From NCBI RefSeq assembly GCF_003063265.1, contig NZ_NERU01000002.1, positions 310,001-374,000 of the forward strand: DNA of 64,000 bases, given 5' to 3'. The notes beneath the pieces were generated by a model, which had not been told where the DNA came from, ran no database searches, and worked only from the letters and a program-made list of their open reading frames with translations. This stretch comes from Limnohabitans sp. WS1. GTDB taxonomy: Bacteria > Pseudomonadota > Gammaproteobacteria > Burkholderiales > Burkholderiaceae_C. Below, one piece after another: positions 8,838-20,110 of the stretch. The first letter of the stretch is position 1. Each line of letters opens with the position of its first letter. The translations under genes and the position numbers were made by a program.

Positions 8838-9404
8838 TTGCATGCCGATCCCCAAACACAAACACCTGCCTCACAACGGCATCCCTTGGAGTTTCCAGCC
8901 AATTTGCTCGCCTCCATCGGGACCGTCTGGATCTTTTTGATCATGGCGTTGGTGGTCGCGGACGTGATCGGTCGTGATTTTCTGGACAGCCCCATCACCG
9001 GTGTGGCTGAGTTTTCATCACGCTCGGTCGGTTCCATTGTTTTTCTTCAACTGGCCGCTGCCGTTTGCAGCAACCGGATGACGCGCAGTGACTTTTTGCT
9101 CAACCTGATCGGCAAGCGCTCGGCCAAAGGTGTCGTGGCACTCAATGTCTTCAATGCCTTGGTGGGTGCTGGATTGTTTGCAGCTTTGGCCTGGATTGGT
9201 TGGTCTGAATTCAGCAACTCTTGGACAAGCAACGAGTTCTATGGCGTGCAGGGCGTCTACAGCGTTCCGGCCTGGCCGTTCCGTGGCCTGCTCGTTGCAG
9301 GATCTGTCGTGGGTGCTTTGTGCTATTTGATGAGCATCCCCGGCATCTTGAAACAACCAGGATCCCCAGTTCCTGCTGACGATCCATTGGGAGGTGGCGT
9401 ATGA
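8838..9404 (+). CDS. dctQ: TRAP transporter small permease, DctQ family
   Basis: A 188-aa inner-membrane protein with four predicted helices (starting near LLASIGTVWIFLIMALVVADVIGRD), the DctQ pattern. The start is a TTG preceded by AAAGGAG at ideal spacing; the ATG four bases further on is in another frame. It overlaps the large-permease gene by four bases (ATGA). DctQ and DctM form the membrane complex of the transporter. Confidence 0.9.
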   Translation: MHADPQTQTPASQRHPLEFPANLLASIGTVWIFLIMALVVADVIGRDFLDSPITGVAEFSSRSVGSIVFLQLAAAVCSNRMTRSDFLLNLIGKRSAKGVVALNVFNALVGAGLFAALAWIGWSEFSNSWTSNEFYGVQGVYSVPAWPFRGLLVAGSVVGALCYLMSIPGILKQPGSPVPADDPLGGGV

Positions 9405-10729
9405 GCGATTTGGGCATGGGCGGTTTGCTCATTGGCGTGCTGGTCATGCTGGTTCTTCTTGGCGTGCACATTGGTGTGGCCTTGCTGGCGGTCGGTTTTG
9501 CTGGCGTCTGGCTGGTGCGAGACAACCTCGACATGGCCATCAAATTGTTTTACATGTCGGCCTACAACGGCGTAGCCGACTATGTGTTTGCGACCATTCC
9601 GCTGTTTGTGCTGATGGGACTGCTCGTGAGCATTTCCAACGTGGGCAAGGATACCTTCACGGTCGCAGAAGTCTTGCTTCGCAAGCTTCAAGGAGGCCTC
9701 GGTGTGGCCACTGTTGCCGCCAACACGGTTTTCGCAGCGGTCACAGGGGTCTCCATCGCGTCGGCTGCGGTGTTCACCCGCGTGGCCGTGCCCGAAATGG
9801 TCAAACACGGTTATCGCACCACCTTTGCCACCGGCACCGTGGCTGGAAGCTCTGTGTTGGGGATGATGATCCCCCCCAGCTTGCTGATGATCATTTACGG
9901 CGTGCTGGCCGAACAATCCATTGGCAAATTGTTTGTGGCTGGCGTGATCCCCGGGTTTTTGCTGGCCATGGTTTTCGCCATGATGATCATGCTCATGGCG
10001 CGATTCACGCCAGGACAAGTCTTTGATCCTTTGCAGCAATCTCAGTTGCTGCGGGGACGACAGATTCAAGTCACACTGACCAAGCTGCAAATGTTCACTA
10101 AACTGGTCCCCATTGCTGCGCTGGTGGCCTTGGTGTTGGGCGGGCTGTACGGTGGCTTTTTCACACCCACCGAAGCCGGTGGTGTGGGGGCGTTTGGTGC
10201 GCTGGTCATTGCCCTGATGCGACGTTCGTTGGGCAAAGGCAAGCTTTGGCAGGTTTTGCATGAAACCGGCAGCGTGTCTTGCACCATCTTGATCCTGCTG
10301 GTGGCGGCCAGCTTTTATAGCCGCATGCTCAGTGTGGCGGGTGTGCCTGTGGCCATCAGTGATCTGGTTCGTGACGCGGGTCTTGGGCCCTATGGGTTTT
10401 TGACCTTGTATATCGGGATCGTGCTGCTTCTAGGCATGATTTTGGACTCCAGCTCCATCTTGCTGATCATGACCCCAGTCGCTGCACCTATTGCAGCGAG
10501 CTTCGGTTTCGACCTGATCCATTTTGGCGTCATCACCGTGCTTGCCGTTGAGATGGGCTTGCTGACACCGCCATTCGGCATCTCGGTGTTCACGGTCAAA
10601 TCAACCTTGAACGACCCCAATATCTCAGTGGAAAGCATCTTTGCCGGATGCATGCCCTTTCTCGGGGCGATGTTGGGCGTGCTGGTCTTGGTCTGCGCAT
10701 TCCCCTGGCTGTCCTTGGCGCTGATCTAA
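9401..10729 (+). CDS. dctM: TRAP transporter large permease, DctM family
   Basis: A 442-aa membrane protein with about twelve hydrophobic segments. DctM landmarks include LFYMSAYNGVADYVFATIPLF near the N-terminus, AGSSVLGMMIPPSLLMIIYG, and GMILDSSSILLIMTPV. It is the ion-coupled translocation subunit. Last gene of the transporter operon; no clear terminator follows within the next 100 bp. Confidence 0.93.
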   Translation: MSDLGMGGLLIGVLVMLVLLGVHIGVALLAVGFAGVWLVRDNLDMAIKLFYMSAYNGVADYVFATIPLFVLMGLLVSISNVGKDTFTVAEVLLRKLQGGLGVATVAANTVFAAVTGVSIASAAVFTRVAVPEMVKHGYRTTFATGTVAGSSVLGMMIPPSLLMIIYGVLAEQSIGKLFVAGVIPGFLLAMVFAMMIMLMARFTPGQVFDPLQQSQLLRGRQIQVTLTKLQMFTKLVPIAALVALVLGGLYGGFFTPTEAGGVGAFGALVIALMRRSLGKGKLWQVLHETGSVSCTILILLVAASFYSRMLSVAGVPVAISDLVRDAGLGPYGFLTLYIGIVLLLGMILDSSSILLIMTPVAAPIAASFGFDLIHFGVITVLAVEMGLLTPPFGISVFTVKSTLNDPNISVESIFAGCMPFLGAMLGVLVLVCAFPWLSLALI

Positions 10730-10865
10730 GGCGTGTCTGTGTAGCAACCTCCATCCAGGCCAGACCCCTGGGCGGATGCAGCAGTCACAGAACAGCTGGA
10801 ATCCAATGACAAAACCTTATATCTCAAGATCCGAAGGATATTTAGATTGCACCTGCTCGACGGTT

Positions 10866-11078
10866 TGATCTGCCCCCGGCTGAGTCTTTCCAAATCGATG
10901 GAGCCAAGTCCGCTCAATTTGGAAAATGGCGGATATGCAGACCACACGGTTCACCGGTGAGCAGATCATCGGATTCTCCAAGCAAGCCGAAGCAGGCGTG
11001 TCCATCCAAGACATTTGCTGCTCAGAAGGCTTTATCCAGCCGATCTTTTATCAATGGCGCTCGCGCCTTGGTTCGTGA
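10866..11078 (+). mobile_element. IS3-family remnant: left-end-like sequence and broken OrfA
   Basis: A 50-codon frame (10926-11078) encodes FTGEQIIGFSKQAEAGVS and later FYQWRSRLGS, matching the N-terminal helix-turn-helix of IS3/IS407-type OrfA proteins. It stops where OrfA would continue, and no OrfB follows. TGATCTGCCCCC at 10866-10877 resembles the terminal inverted repeats of this group. The element is a 5' fragment and should be inactive. Confidence 0.7.
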
Positions 11079-11441
11079 CAGAGTGCGTGTTTCAACATCT
11101 CAAGGCTTGTCGTTTTTGTTTTGCCGTAGGTCTTTTTGATTGTTTCGGTGTGGTTTCCAATCAGGTCTCTGGCAGCAGCACCTTTGGGAATGGGAGAAAA
11201 TCCAGAACTGGCAATCTGGTTTGCTTTTGATGCCATTCCCGTTGACCAGTTCTTGGTTTCACGTTTGGTATCGAAGATTGAACATCGAGAGAGTCCCTGC
11301 CGACTAACCTTTACTCTCCATTTTCAAGCGGGTAGCTGCGAAAATGTTGCGAGTGAGTGCGATCTGTGTGTAGAGATTGATGAACACATTGTGTTCCTGG
11401 TGTTCACCTTGTGTGCAATGTGTATGCACTTCATGTAAATA
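11079..11441. other. Intergenic DNA upstream of dusA
   Basis: About 360 bp without a recognisable gene. It lies between the broken IS end and dusA and probably contains the dusA promoter in its AT-rich last 100 bp. A leftward frame of about 60 codons (11051-11236) has no start signal or homology I recognise. Likewise, the 136 bp from dctM to the IS remnant (10730-10865) shows nothing convincing. Confidence 0.45.
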
Positions 11442-12479
11442 ATGGCCGAAATGCAGCATTCGATAGAAAATAAAATCGGTATCAATCAACAATTTAGCCC
11501 TTGGCGGCTCAGTGTAGCCCCCATGATGGATTGGACCGATCGGCACTGCCGGTTTTTCCACCGCCTGCTGACCCGCCACACCTTGCTTTATACCGAGATG
11601 GTGACCACCGGTGCCTTGCGCCACGGCAGCGTGCAGCGGCACCTGCGCTTCAACGCCGAAGAGCACCCCGTGGCCCTCCAACTGGGCGGCAGCGACGCGG
11701 CCGATTTGGCCCACGCCGCCAAGCTGGGGCAAGAGTGGGGTTATGACGAGATCAACCTCAACTGCGGCTGCCCCTCAGACCGCGTGCAGCGTGGCGCATT
11801 TGGCGCTTGCCTGATGAACGAGCCGCGCACCGTGGCCGATGGCTTGAAAGCCATGCTCGATGTGGTGGATGTGCCGGTGACGGTGAAGCACCGCATCGGC
11901 ATTGACCGCATTGAGAGCTACGACTTTGTGCGCGACTTTGTAGGCACCGTGAGCGATGCCGGTTGCAAAGTCTTCATCGTGCACGCCCGCAATGCGTGGC
12001 TCGACGGCCTGAGCCCCAAAGAAAACCGTGAGATTCCGCCTCTGCGTTACGAGCTGGCCTACCAGCTCAAGAAAGACTTTCCGGGGTTGCTGATCGCCGT
12101 GAACGGCGGCATCAAGACCAACGAAGAGATTGCTCTGCATCTGCAGCACGCTGATGGCGTGATGGTCGGACGCGAGGCGTACTACAACCCTTGGCTGTTG
12201 GGCAGCTGGGACGCTGCGTTTTATGGCGATTCCCACGAGGTGCCCAGTCGCGAGGCGGTGGAAGAGGCCATGGTGACCTACATGGAGCGTGCCTTTGCCG
12301 AAGACGGCTGCCCTTGGTACGCGATTGCCCGGCACATGTTGGGCCTGTACCACGGCCAGCGCGGTGGGCGTTTGTGGCGACAGGTCTGGAGCGACCACAA
12401 ACTCAAGCCTTTGCCACCGCGTGAAGTCTGGCAGCTGGCTCGCGCGGCGTTGGCGCGGGGGGCGGTGATTCACGATTGA
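11442..12479 (+). CDS. dusA: tRNA-dihydrouridine synthase A
   Basis: A 345-aa FMN-dependent enzyme that reduces uridine 20/20a in the tRNA D-loop. Family landmarks are SVAPMMDWTDRHCRFF near the N-terminus, LQLGGSDAADLAHAAKL, the catalytic-cysteine motif LNCGCPSDRVQRGAFGACLM, and VNGGIKTNEEI for phosphate binding. Length matches E. coli DusA (about 330-345 aa). Stands alone; the start ATG at 11442 is the first in frame, and the core similarity begins about 25 residues later, so a slightly shorter form is possible. Confidence 0.93.
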   Translation: MAEMQHSIENKIGINQQFSPWRLSVAPMMDWTDRHCRFFHRLLTRHTLLYTEMVTTGALRHGSVQRHLRFNAEEHPVALQLGGSDAADLAHAAKLGQEWGYDEINLNCGCPSDRVQRGAFGACLMNEPRTVADGLKAMLDVVDVPVTVKHRIGIDRIESYDFVRDFVGTVSDAGCKVFIVHARNAWLDGLSPKENREIPPLRYELAYQLKKDFPGLLIAVNGGIKTNEEIALHLQHADGVMVGREAYYNPWLLGSWDAAFYGDSHEVPSREAVEEAMVTYMERAFAEDGCPWYAIARHMLGLYHGQRGGRLWRQVWSDHKLKPLPPREVWQLARAALARGAVIHD

Positions 12480-12497
12480 AGGCTTGGGCCGTGTCCT

Positions 12498-12572
12498 GTA
12501 GGTCGGAGCTTCAGCTCCGACGATGCATGCTTCGGCTCATGTCCCATGTCGTGGCTGAAGCCACCGACCTAC
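12498..12572. repeat. Dispersed REP-like palindromic element, copy 1
   Basis: GTAGGTCGG at the left edge is answered by CCGACCTAC at the right edge. Inside there are further self-complementary pieces (GGAGCTTCAGCTCC and GGCTGAAGCC). A related element occurs at 22649-22746, again just after a gene end. It may be a repetitive extragenic element, and may also act as a weak terminator for dusA. Confidence 0.6.
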
Positions 12573-12654
12573 GGCTGAGCGGTTTCTCAGGAGCCCGCCA
12601 TGCAGTTGATAAGACCCAGGTCGGGATTCGGGGCCCTTTACAGACGAGGGGTGC

Positions 12655-13290
12655 TCATTGCGCGGCCTGCAAGCCGTTCATGAAATGCGCCGACATGCGC
12701 TCGGCCGCTTGCTCGGGCTGGCGTTCGGTCAAGGCCTGCACGATGGCGCGGTGTTCGGCCAGAGATTGCTCCATGCGGCCCTCTTTGAACAGCGAGCTGT
12801 GGCGGTTGAGCTTCATCACCTTGCGCAGGTCGGCCACCATCTGGTCGCGCCAGCGGTTGTCGGCCAATTCCAGCAGCAGCATGTGAAAACCTTCATTGAT
12901 CTCGAAAAAGCGGTCTCGGTCGTGAGTGGCTTTTTCCAGGTCCGCGTGCAAAGAGGTGATCTGTGCCATTTGTTCGGCGCTGGCGTTTTGCGCCACCACA
13001 CGCGCTGCATCCGATTCGAGCAAGGCCAGCAGGTGGTACACATCGCGCAGGTCTTTTTCGCTCACCTCGGTCACATAAGCGCCCCGGCGCACCTTCATGG
13101 TCACCAGGCCTTCGGCCGCCAACACCTTGAGCGCTTCGCGCAGCGGGGTGCGGCTGATGCCCAGCGCCTCTGCAATGCGCAACTCGTCGATCCAGCTGCC
13201 CGGCTCCAGTTCGCGCGCAAAAATCCGCTGCCGCAACAGTTCGGCAACTTCTTCGTACAGGGCGCGGGGGGCGAGTGACAGGGCGGACAT
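12655..13290 (-). CDS. GntR family transcriptional regulator, FCD (FadR) subfamily
   Basis: A 211-aa regulator. The N-terminal winged helix is seen at about residues 8-75 (LYEEVAELLRQRIF, then ALGISRTPLREALKVL), and an FCD all-helical effector domain fills the rest. I prefer the internal ATG (MSALSLAP) because the longer frame opens with TTG at 13329 and adds 13 residues without homology. It is divergent from the methylmalonyl-CoA mutase operon; by analogy with regulators of propionate genes it probably senses an acyl-CoA or organic acid and controls that operon. The effector is not deducible. Confidence 0.88.
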   Translation of the reverse strand: MSALSLAPRALYEEVAELLRQRIFARELEPGSWIDELRIAEALGISRTPLREALKVLAAEGLVTMKVRRGAYVTEVSEKDLRDVYHLLALLESDAARVVAQNASAEQMAQITSLHADLEKATHDRDRFFEINEGFHMLLLELADNRWRDQMVADLRKVMKLNRHSSLFKEGRMEQSLAEHRAIVQALTERQPEQAAERMSAHFMNGLQAAQ

Positions 13291-13356
13291 GGGCTGTTTT
13301 AGACGGGATGCTGTTCGGGCGTGGCCCAAAGTATTTCAGGCGTTTCAGATGCTGAA

Positions 13357-13417
13357 TTGTAAGCCGGTTAAAATATTCTGCATCAATAATTATGAATCAC
13401 AGTACTTGTAAGCCGGT
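13357..13417. promoter_or_regulatory. Paired 12-bp direct repeat, candidate GntR operators
   Basis: TTGTAAGCCGGT occurs exactly at 13357-13368 and 13406-13417, 49 bp apart. Both copies are in the divergent promoter region between the GntR-type regulator and the mutase gene, with AT-rich sequence between them. Identical repeats in this position suggest operator sites or nested promoter elements. Confidence 0.5.
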
Positions 13418-13476
13418 AGGCAGCCATCAGCTGCCAAAATCAGCACAAGTAATATTTGTCTCGAAAGTGGTGAGCC

Positions 13477-15654
<2,178 letters not shown>

Positions 15655-15705
15655 TGCTGGCGGATGCCCTGAAACGGTATTGACCACAGATTCCATCGGT
15701 TCTCC

Positions 15706-16089
15706 ATGCTGTACTCCGTTCAATTTGAACCCTTGCTCGAAACTGAGCTGGAACAGGCCGCTGGTCGTTTAGGCGTGAGCCCGTCTCAGTTTATTGTTTC
15801 GGCGATGGAGCAGGCTTTGGCGCAAGCCAAAGAAGACGGCTTGCCGTTTCAGCCATCACGGCACGGGGAAGTTTTGCCAGAAAGCATGGAGCACCTGTCG
15901 GCGACCAAGTTGGCCATCCGTTCCAAGCTCAAGGCCCAGCACGTATCAAACCAAGACGATTGGCTGGCCTATCAAGAGGCCAAAAGACAAGGACGCCAGT
16001 GGGTGCCCACAGAGTCACCACAAGCGGTTGGTGATTCTCAAAATGGTAGGTATGATTTGGTATCTACCAAAAAGAGGTCGGCACCATGA
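15706..16089 (+). CDS. Small ORF with RHH-like N-terminus, upstream of vapB
   Basis: A 127-aa protein of unknown function. The N-terminal 40 residues ([20 protein letters not shown], then [14 protein letters not shown]) resemble a ribbon-helix-helix DNA-binding fold; the rest is polar with no recognised domain. It has a weak ribosome binding site. Its stop overlaps the vapB start (ATGA), and the vapB operator-like palindrome lies within its last codons. It may be a regulatory partner of the toxin-antitoxin pair or a decaying gene. Confidence 0.5.
   Translation: MLYSVQFEPLLETELEQAAGRLGVSPSQFIVSAMEQALAQAKEDGLPFQPSRHGEVLPESMEHLSATKLAIRSKLKAQHVSNQDDWLAYQEAKRQGRQWVPTESPQAVGDSQNGRYDLVSTKKRSAP
16056..16071. 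promoter_or_regulatory. VapB operator-like palindrome
   Basis: TTTGGTA-TC-TACCAAA has perfect 7-bp arms, and a further half-site GGTAGGTA lies about ten bases upstream. It is located 15 bp before the vapB ATG, inside the 3' end of the preceding frame. VapB and VapBC complexes typically bind such palindromes to autorepress. Confidence 0.65.
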
Positions 16090-16340
16090 TCACAGACACC
16101 GCCAAAATTTTCACCACAGGCCGCAGCCAAGCGGTGCGCCTGCCCAAGGCCTATCGCTTTGACACCGCCGAGGTGTTCATTGAGAAGGTGGGCAACAGCG
16201 TCATCCTTCGGCCCAAAAAGGACGAACCCGGCGAGTGGGGTACGCGCTTGCAAGCCATTTTGAGCGGCTGGGAAGGCATGCCTGAAGAAATCGAGCGCGA
16301 GCACACCTTGCCACTGGACGACATCGAAAGCCTCGACTGA
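16086..16340 (+). CDS. vapB: VapB-type antitoxin, AbrB/SpoVT-like
   Basis: An 84-aa protein. Residues 1-45 form a swapped-hairpin AbrB DNA-binding domain ([20 protein letters not shown], a motif of VapB/VagC antitoxins). The acidic C-terminal tail should wrap around and neutralise VapC. It overlaps vapC by one base (TGATG), a tight toxin-antitoxin coupling. Confidence 0.9.
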   Translation: MITDTAKIFTTGRSQAVRLPKAYRFDTAEVFIEKVGNSVILRPKKDEPGEWGTRLQAILSGWEGMPEEIEREHTLPLDDIESLD

Positions 16341-16744
16341 TGTCTTCCCTGTACATGCTCGACACCAACATGGTGATCTACATCCAGCGTGGCGTGCCCA
16401 ATGTTGTGGCGCGCCTGAATGAACTGGGGTCTGACCGTGTGGTGTTGTCAGCGCTTGTTGCCGCCGAGTTGGCTTATGGCGTGGAAAAGAGCGATCAAAA
16501 AGCGCGCAACCGCAAGGTGCTGGAATTGTTCCTGAGCGAAGTGCGCGTCTTGCCCTGGACGCAAGACGCCATGTGGCACTACGCCCGCCAACAACACTCA
16601 CTGCGCTCAACTGGCAAAAGCATTGGTGAGTTGGACTTGTTGATTGGCTGTCACGCCTTGGCTTTGGATGCCGTTTGCGTGACCAACAACACACGGGAGT
16701 TTGAGCGGATTGAGGGTTTGAAGTTGGAGAACTGGGTGTTATGA
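16340..16744 (+). CDS. vapC: VapC toxin, PIN-domain ribonuclease
   Basis: A 134-aa PIN-domain protein, a Mg-dependent endoribonuclease that usually cleaves initiator tRNA or rRNA. The acidic active-site residues are visible: D8 in YMLDTNMVIYIQRG, E43 in VAAELAYGVEKS, D98 in IGELDLLIGCHAL, and a later polar residue in VTNNTREFERI. Length is typical. Its stop overlaps the start of the next gene (ATGA), so a third gene is translationally coupled to the toxin. Confidence 0.9.
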   Translation: MSSLYMLDTNMVIYIQRGVPNVVARLNELGSDRVVLSALVAAELAYGVEKSDQKARNRKVLELFLSEVRVLPWTQDAMWHYARQQHSLRSTGKSIGELDLLIGCHALALDAVCVTNNTREFERIEGLKLENWVL

Positions 16745-17454
16745 CAGCGCAACACAACACATCCGTGAATGATTTTTTTCAATTATTTTGCGTCGAGCTG
16801 GATCAATTTCAAAAATTCTGCTTTGCCAAGGAAGATAAATTTAACAGTTATAAAAAGAAGGATCCTCAGGCTGTAGCGGTTTTGTGTTTGGCAATTCAGT
16901 CTTTTGATTTTGGTCGGGGATTAAAGGCTTTGCATACCAATGGAAAGTCTTCCAGTAGCCAAATGACTTTATTGAGAAGCTTATTGGAGTGTGTTGTTCG
17001 TATTAAATACCTTGTGCTTTTTGATGATGGATTCCAGAACCTTCGATATACTGATCTGAATTCTTATATTTCAAGGTATATGGATGCTTTCAAAGCGTGG
17101 CCTGATCGCTTGAAGGTAGATGGTAACGAACCAAAGCCTATTCAGGATGCAAGAGAAGCAAAAGCTAAATTTGGCAAACCACTTCCTAAAGATTTCCACA
17201 AAATAGAAACATTGCTAACGCAGATCGCATTAAAAGACAGCGAATTTGAAGCTCTGCCAGCGTATTCTTATTATCGAGAGCTCTGTCCTCCCGCTCATTC
17301 TGATTTGGGTTATTTGCACAAGCGACTTTTCTCGAATGAAAAATCTCCCTTTTCTTGTGAGTCAGAAATTTATGAATGCGCGACAGCCTGGCTTCGATCT
17401 GCTGGGCATGATTTGAATTTGGTAATGAATAGGTTAAAGGCTGCGAATGCTTGA
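16741..17454 (+). CDS. AT-rich DUF5677-like protein coupled to vapBC
   Basis: A 237-aa, mostly helical protein without signal peptide or membrane segments. The stretch [20 protein letters not shown] and the later [16 protein letters not shown] resemble DUF5677-type proteins, found in defence and mobile-element contexts; function unknown. Base composition is clearly more AT-rich than the mutase and meaB genes on either side, indicating horizontal acquisition. Its start overlaps vapC and its end overlaps the meaB start by eight bases. Confidence 0.7.
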   Translation: MTAQHNTSVNDFFQLFCVELDQFQKFCFAKEDKFNSYKKKDPQAVAVLCLAIQSFDFGRGLKALHTNGKSSSSQMTLLRSLLECVVRIKYLVLFDDGFQNLRYTDLNSYISRYMDAFKAWPDRLKVDGNEPKPIQDAREAKAKFGKPLPKDFHKIETLLTQIALKDSEFEALPAYSYYRELCPPAHSDLGYLHKRLFSNEKSPFSCESEIYECATAWLRSAGHDLNLVMNRLKAANA

Positions 17455-18478
17455 TATGGTTGATCTCCTTCAAGGCATTCTTCACGGCACCGCCCCCGTG
17501 CAGCGTCGCGCCATGGCCAAAGCCATCACGCTGCTCGAATCGACCCGCGCCGACCACCGTGCTTTGGCCGACGAGTTGCTTACTGCCATGCTGCCGCACA
17601 CCGGGAAATCTTTCCGCTTAGGCATCAGCGGTGTCCCAGGCGTGGGTAAGTCCACCTTCATCGAAGCGCTGGGCCTGTACCTCATCGGTCAAGGTCACCG
17701 CGTGGCGGTGTTGGCGGTGGACCCGTCGAGCACCGTGTCGGGCGGCTCCATCTTGGGCGACAAAACGCGCATGGAGTTGCTCAGCGTGCACGAGCGCGCC
17801 TACATCCGCCCCAGCCCCAGCAGCGGCACCTTGGGTGGCGTGGCCGAAAAAACCCGCGAGTCCATGTTGGTCTGCGAGGCCGCTGGCTACGACGTGGTGA
17901 TCGTCGAGACTGTGGGCGTGGGCCAGAGCGAAACCGCGGTGGCCAATATGACCGACATGTTTGTGCTGATGCAGCTGCCCAATGCGGGTGACGATTTGCA
18001 GGCGATCAAAAAAGGCGTGATGGAAATTGCCGATTTGGTGGTCATAAACAAGGCCGACATCGATGCCATCGCGGCCACCCGTGCCGAGTTGCAAATCACC
18101 AGCGCCTTGCAGCTCTTGGGCATGCACGGCGGTTCGGGCCACGCTCATGCCGACACCACCCAGTGGCACCCCAAGGTGGTGCAGTTGAGCGCTTTGCTGG
18201 GCCAGGGCGTGGACAGCTTTTGGGCGGCGGTCAGCGAGTTCAAGGACCTGCAAACCCGCAACGGCCGCTTTGCCACGCGACGCCAACAACAAGCCCTGTC
18301 GTGGATGTGGGAACGCATTGACGCCGGTCTTAAACAAAACTTCCGGGCGCAGCCGCGTGTGCAAACGCTGCTGCCCCAACTCAGCCAACAAGTCGCTGCG
18401 GGCCAGCTCGCCGCGTCTACAGCGGCCCGTCAACTGCTCGGCGCTTACCAGGCGCAGAGTGAAACCCCATCTTCCTGA
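17447..18478 (+). CDS. meaB: Methylmalonyl-CoA mutase-associated GTPase MeaB (ArgK family)
   Basis: A 343-aa G3E-type GTPase that loads and protects the adenosylcobalamin cofactor of methylmalonyl-CoA mutase. Walker A is GVPGVGKST (about 62-70), and switch/Walker B motifs include [10 protein letters not shown] and the guanine motif NKAD. A ribosome binding site AAAGG lies six bases before the ATG used; the alternative is an ATG three codons later. The mutase gene is upstream beyond the toxin-antitoxin cassette. Confidence 0.94.
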   Translation: MLDMVDLLQGILHGTAPVQRRAMAKAITLLESTRADHRALADELLTAMLPHTGKSFRLGISGVPGVGKSTFIEALGLYLIGQGHRVAVLAVDPSSTVSGGSILGDKTRMELLSVHERAYIRPSPSSGTLGGVAEKTRESMLVCEAAGYDVVIVETVGVGQSETAVANMTDMFVLMQLPNAGDDLQAIKKGVMEIADLVVINKADIDAIAATRAELQITSALQLLGMHGGSGHAHADTTQWHPKVVQLSALLGQGVDSFWAAVSEFKDLQTRNGRFATRRQQQALSWMWERIDAGLKQNFRAQPRVQTLLPQLSQQVAAGQLAASTAARQLLGAYQAQSETPSS

Positions 18479-18496
18479 AGAAAAGAGAGAGCCACC

Positions 18497-20029
18497 ATGC
18501 AAGACATCATCGAACAACTGGAAAAAAAGCGCGCTGCGGCCCGCTTCGGCGGCGGGCAAAAGCGCATTGACGCGCAGCACGCCAAAGGCAAGCTCACCGC
18601 GCGTGAGCGCATCGAAGTGCTTCTGGACGAAGGCACCTTCGAAGAGTGGGACATGTTCGTGGAGCACCGCTGCACCGACTTCGGCATGCAGGACAACAAG
18701 ATCCCCGGTGACGGCGTGGTCACCGGCTACGGCATGATCAACGGCCGCTTGGTTTTTGTGTTCAGCCAGGACTTCACGGTGTACGGCGGCGCTTTGTCGG
18801 AGACGCACGCTGAGAAGATCTGCAAGATCATGGACCAGGCCATGAAGGTCGGTGCTCCGGTGATTGGCCTGAATGATTCGGGCGGTGCCCGAATTCAAGA
18901 AGGCGTGGCGTCCTTGGGCGGTTATGCCGATGTGTTCCAGCGCAACGTGATGGCCAGCGGCGTGGTGCCCCAGATCAGCATGATCATGGGCCCCTCAGCA
19001 GGTGGCGCGGTGTATTCGCCTGCTTTGACCGACTTCATCTTCATGGTCAAGGACACTTCTTACATGTTCGTGACAGGCCCCGAAGTGGTCAAGACCGTGA
19101 CGCATGAAGAAGTTACAGCTGAAGAGTTGGGCGGCGCCCTGACACACACCACCAAAAGCGGCGTGGCCGACATGGCGTTTGAGAATGACGTGGAAGCGCT
19201 GCTCATGCTGCGCCGCCTGTACAACTACTTGCCGCTCAACAACCGCGAGAAGGCACCTGTGCGCCCCAGCGGTGACCCATCGGGCCGCATGGACATGAGC
19301 TTGGACACCCTCGTGCCGGAGAATCCCAACAAGGCTTATGACATGAAAGAGCTCATCGTCAAGACCGTGGACGATGGTGACTTCTTTGAGCTGCAACCCG
19401 ACTACGCCAAGAACATCCTGATCGGCTTTGCCCGCATGGAAGGCCAAACCGTGGGCATCGTGGCCAACCAGCCTTTGGTCTTGGCCGGATGCTTGGACAT
19501 CAAGAGCTCGATCAAGGCTGCCCGCTTTGTGCGTTTTTGCGACGCGTTCAACATCCCCGTGGTCACCTTTGTAGACGTGCCCGGCTTCATGCCAGGCACC
19601 TCTCAAGAGTACGGCGGCATCATCAAACACGGCGCGAAGTTGTTGTACGCGTATGCCGAATGCACGGTGCCCAAAATCACCGTCATCACCCGCAAAGCCT
19701 ACGGCGGTGCGTACGACGTGATGGCCTCCAAACACCTGCGTGGCGACGTGAACTTTGCCTGGCCCAACGCTGAAATCGCGGTGATGGGTGCCAAGGGTGC
19801 GGTGGAAATCATCTTCCGTGAAGACAAGGGTGACCCCGAAAAGCTGGCCGCCAAAGAAGCCGAATACAAAGCCCGTTTTGCCAACCCCTTTGTGGCAGGT
19901 GCTCGCGGCTTCATCGACGACGTGATCCAGCCGCACGAGACCCGCAAGCGGATTTGCCGTTCTTTGGTCATGCGCAAGGACAAAAAGATCGAGAACCCCT
20001 GGCGCAAGCACGGGAACATTCCGCTTTGA
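18497..20029 (+). CDS. pccB: Propionyl-CoA carboxylase beta subunit (carboxyltransferase)
   Basis: A 510-aa carboxyltransferase with the two crotonase-like halves of the family: N-terminal [20 protein letters not shown] and [17 protein letters not shown]-terminal [20 protein letters not shown] and [13 protein letters not shown]. It transfers carboxyl from biotin to propionyl-CoA, giving methylmalonyl-CoA. It lies 18 bp after meaB. The context (mutase, MeaB, biotin carboxylase) favours propionyl-CoA over acetyl-CoA as substrate. Confidence 0.94.
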   Translation: MQDIIEQLEKKRAAARFGGGQKRIDAQHAKGKLTARERIEVLLDEGTFEEWDMFVEHRCTDFGMQDNKIPGDGVVTGYGMINGRLVFVFSQDFTVYGGALSETHAEKICKIMDQAMKVGAPVIGLNDSGGARIQEGVASLGGYADVFQRNVMASGVVPQISMIMGPSAGGAVYSPALTDFIFMVKDTSYMFVTGPEVVKTVTHEEVTAEELGGALTHTTKSGVADMAFENDVEALLMLRRLYNYLPLNNREKAPVRPSGDPSGRMDMSLDTLVPENPNKAYDMKELIVKTVDDGDFFELQPDYAKNILIGFARMEGQTVGIVANQPLVLAGCLDIKSSIKAARFVRFCDAFNIPVVTFVDVPGFMPGTSQEYGGIIKHGAKLLYAYAECTVPKITVITRKAYGGAYDVMASKHLRGDVNFAWPNAEIAVMGAKGAVEIIFREDKGDPEKLAAKEAEYKARFANPFVAGARGFIDDVIQPHETRKRICRSLVMRKDKKIENPWRKHGNIPL

Positions 20030-20044
20030 TCGGCACCCCGTTAT

Positions 20045-20090
20045 GGCGGACTTGATTCGCCAGCCATGGATCCCGGGTCAAGCCCGGGAT
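20045..20090. repeat. Intergenic hairpins between pccB and pccA
   Basis: TGGCG...CGCCA (20045-20063) is followed by ATCCCGGG-TCAAG-CCCGGGAT (20070-20090), a perfect 8-bp stem with a 5-nt loop. The latter sequence type is a common dispersed extragenic palindrome in proteobacteria. It fills the 81-bp gap before pccA and has no U-run, so it is more likely an mRNA stability element or passive repeat than a terminator. Confidence 0.6.
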
Positions 20091-20110
20091 GACAGATAAA
20101 AGGATTCCAT

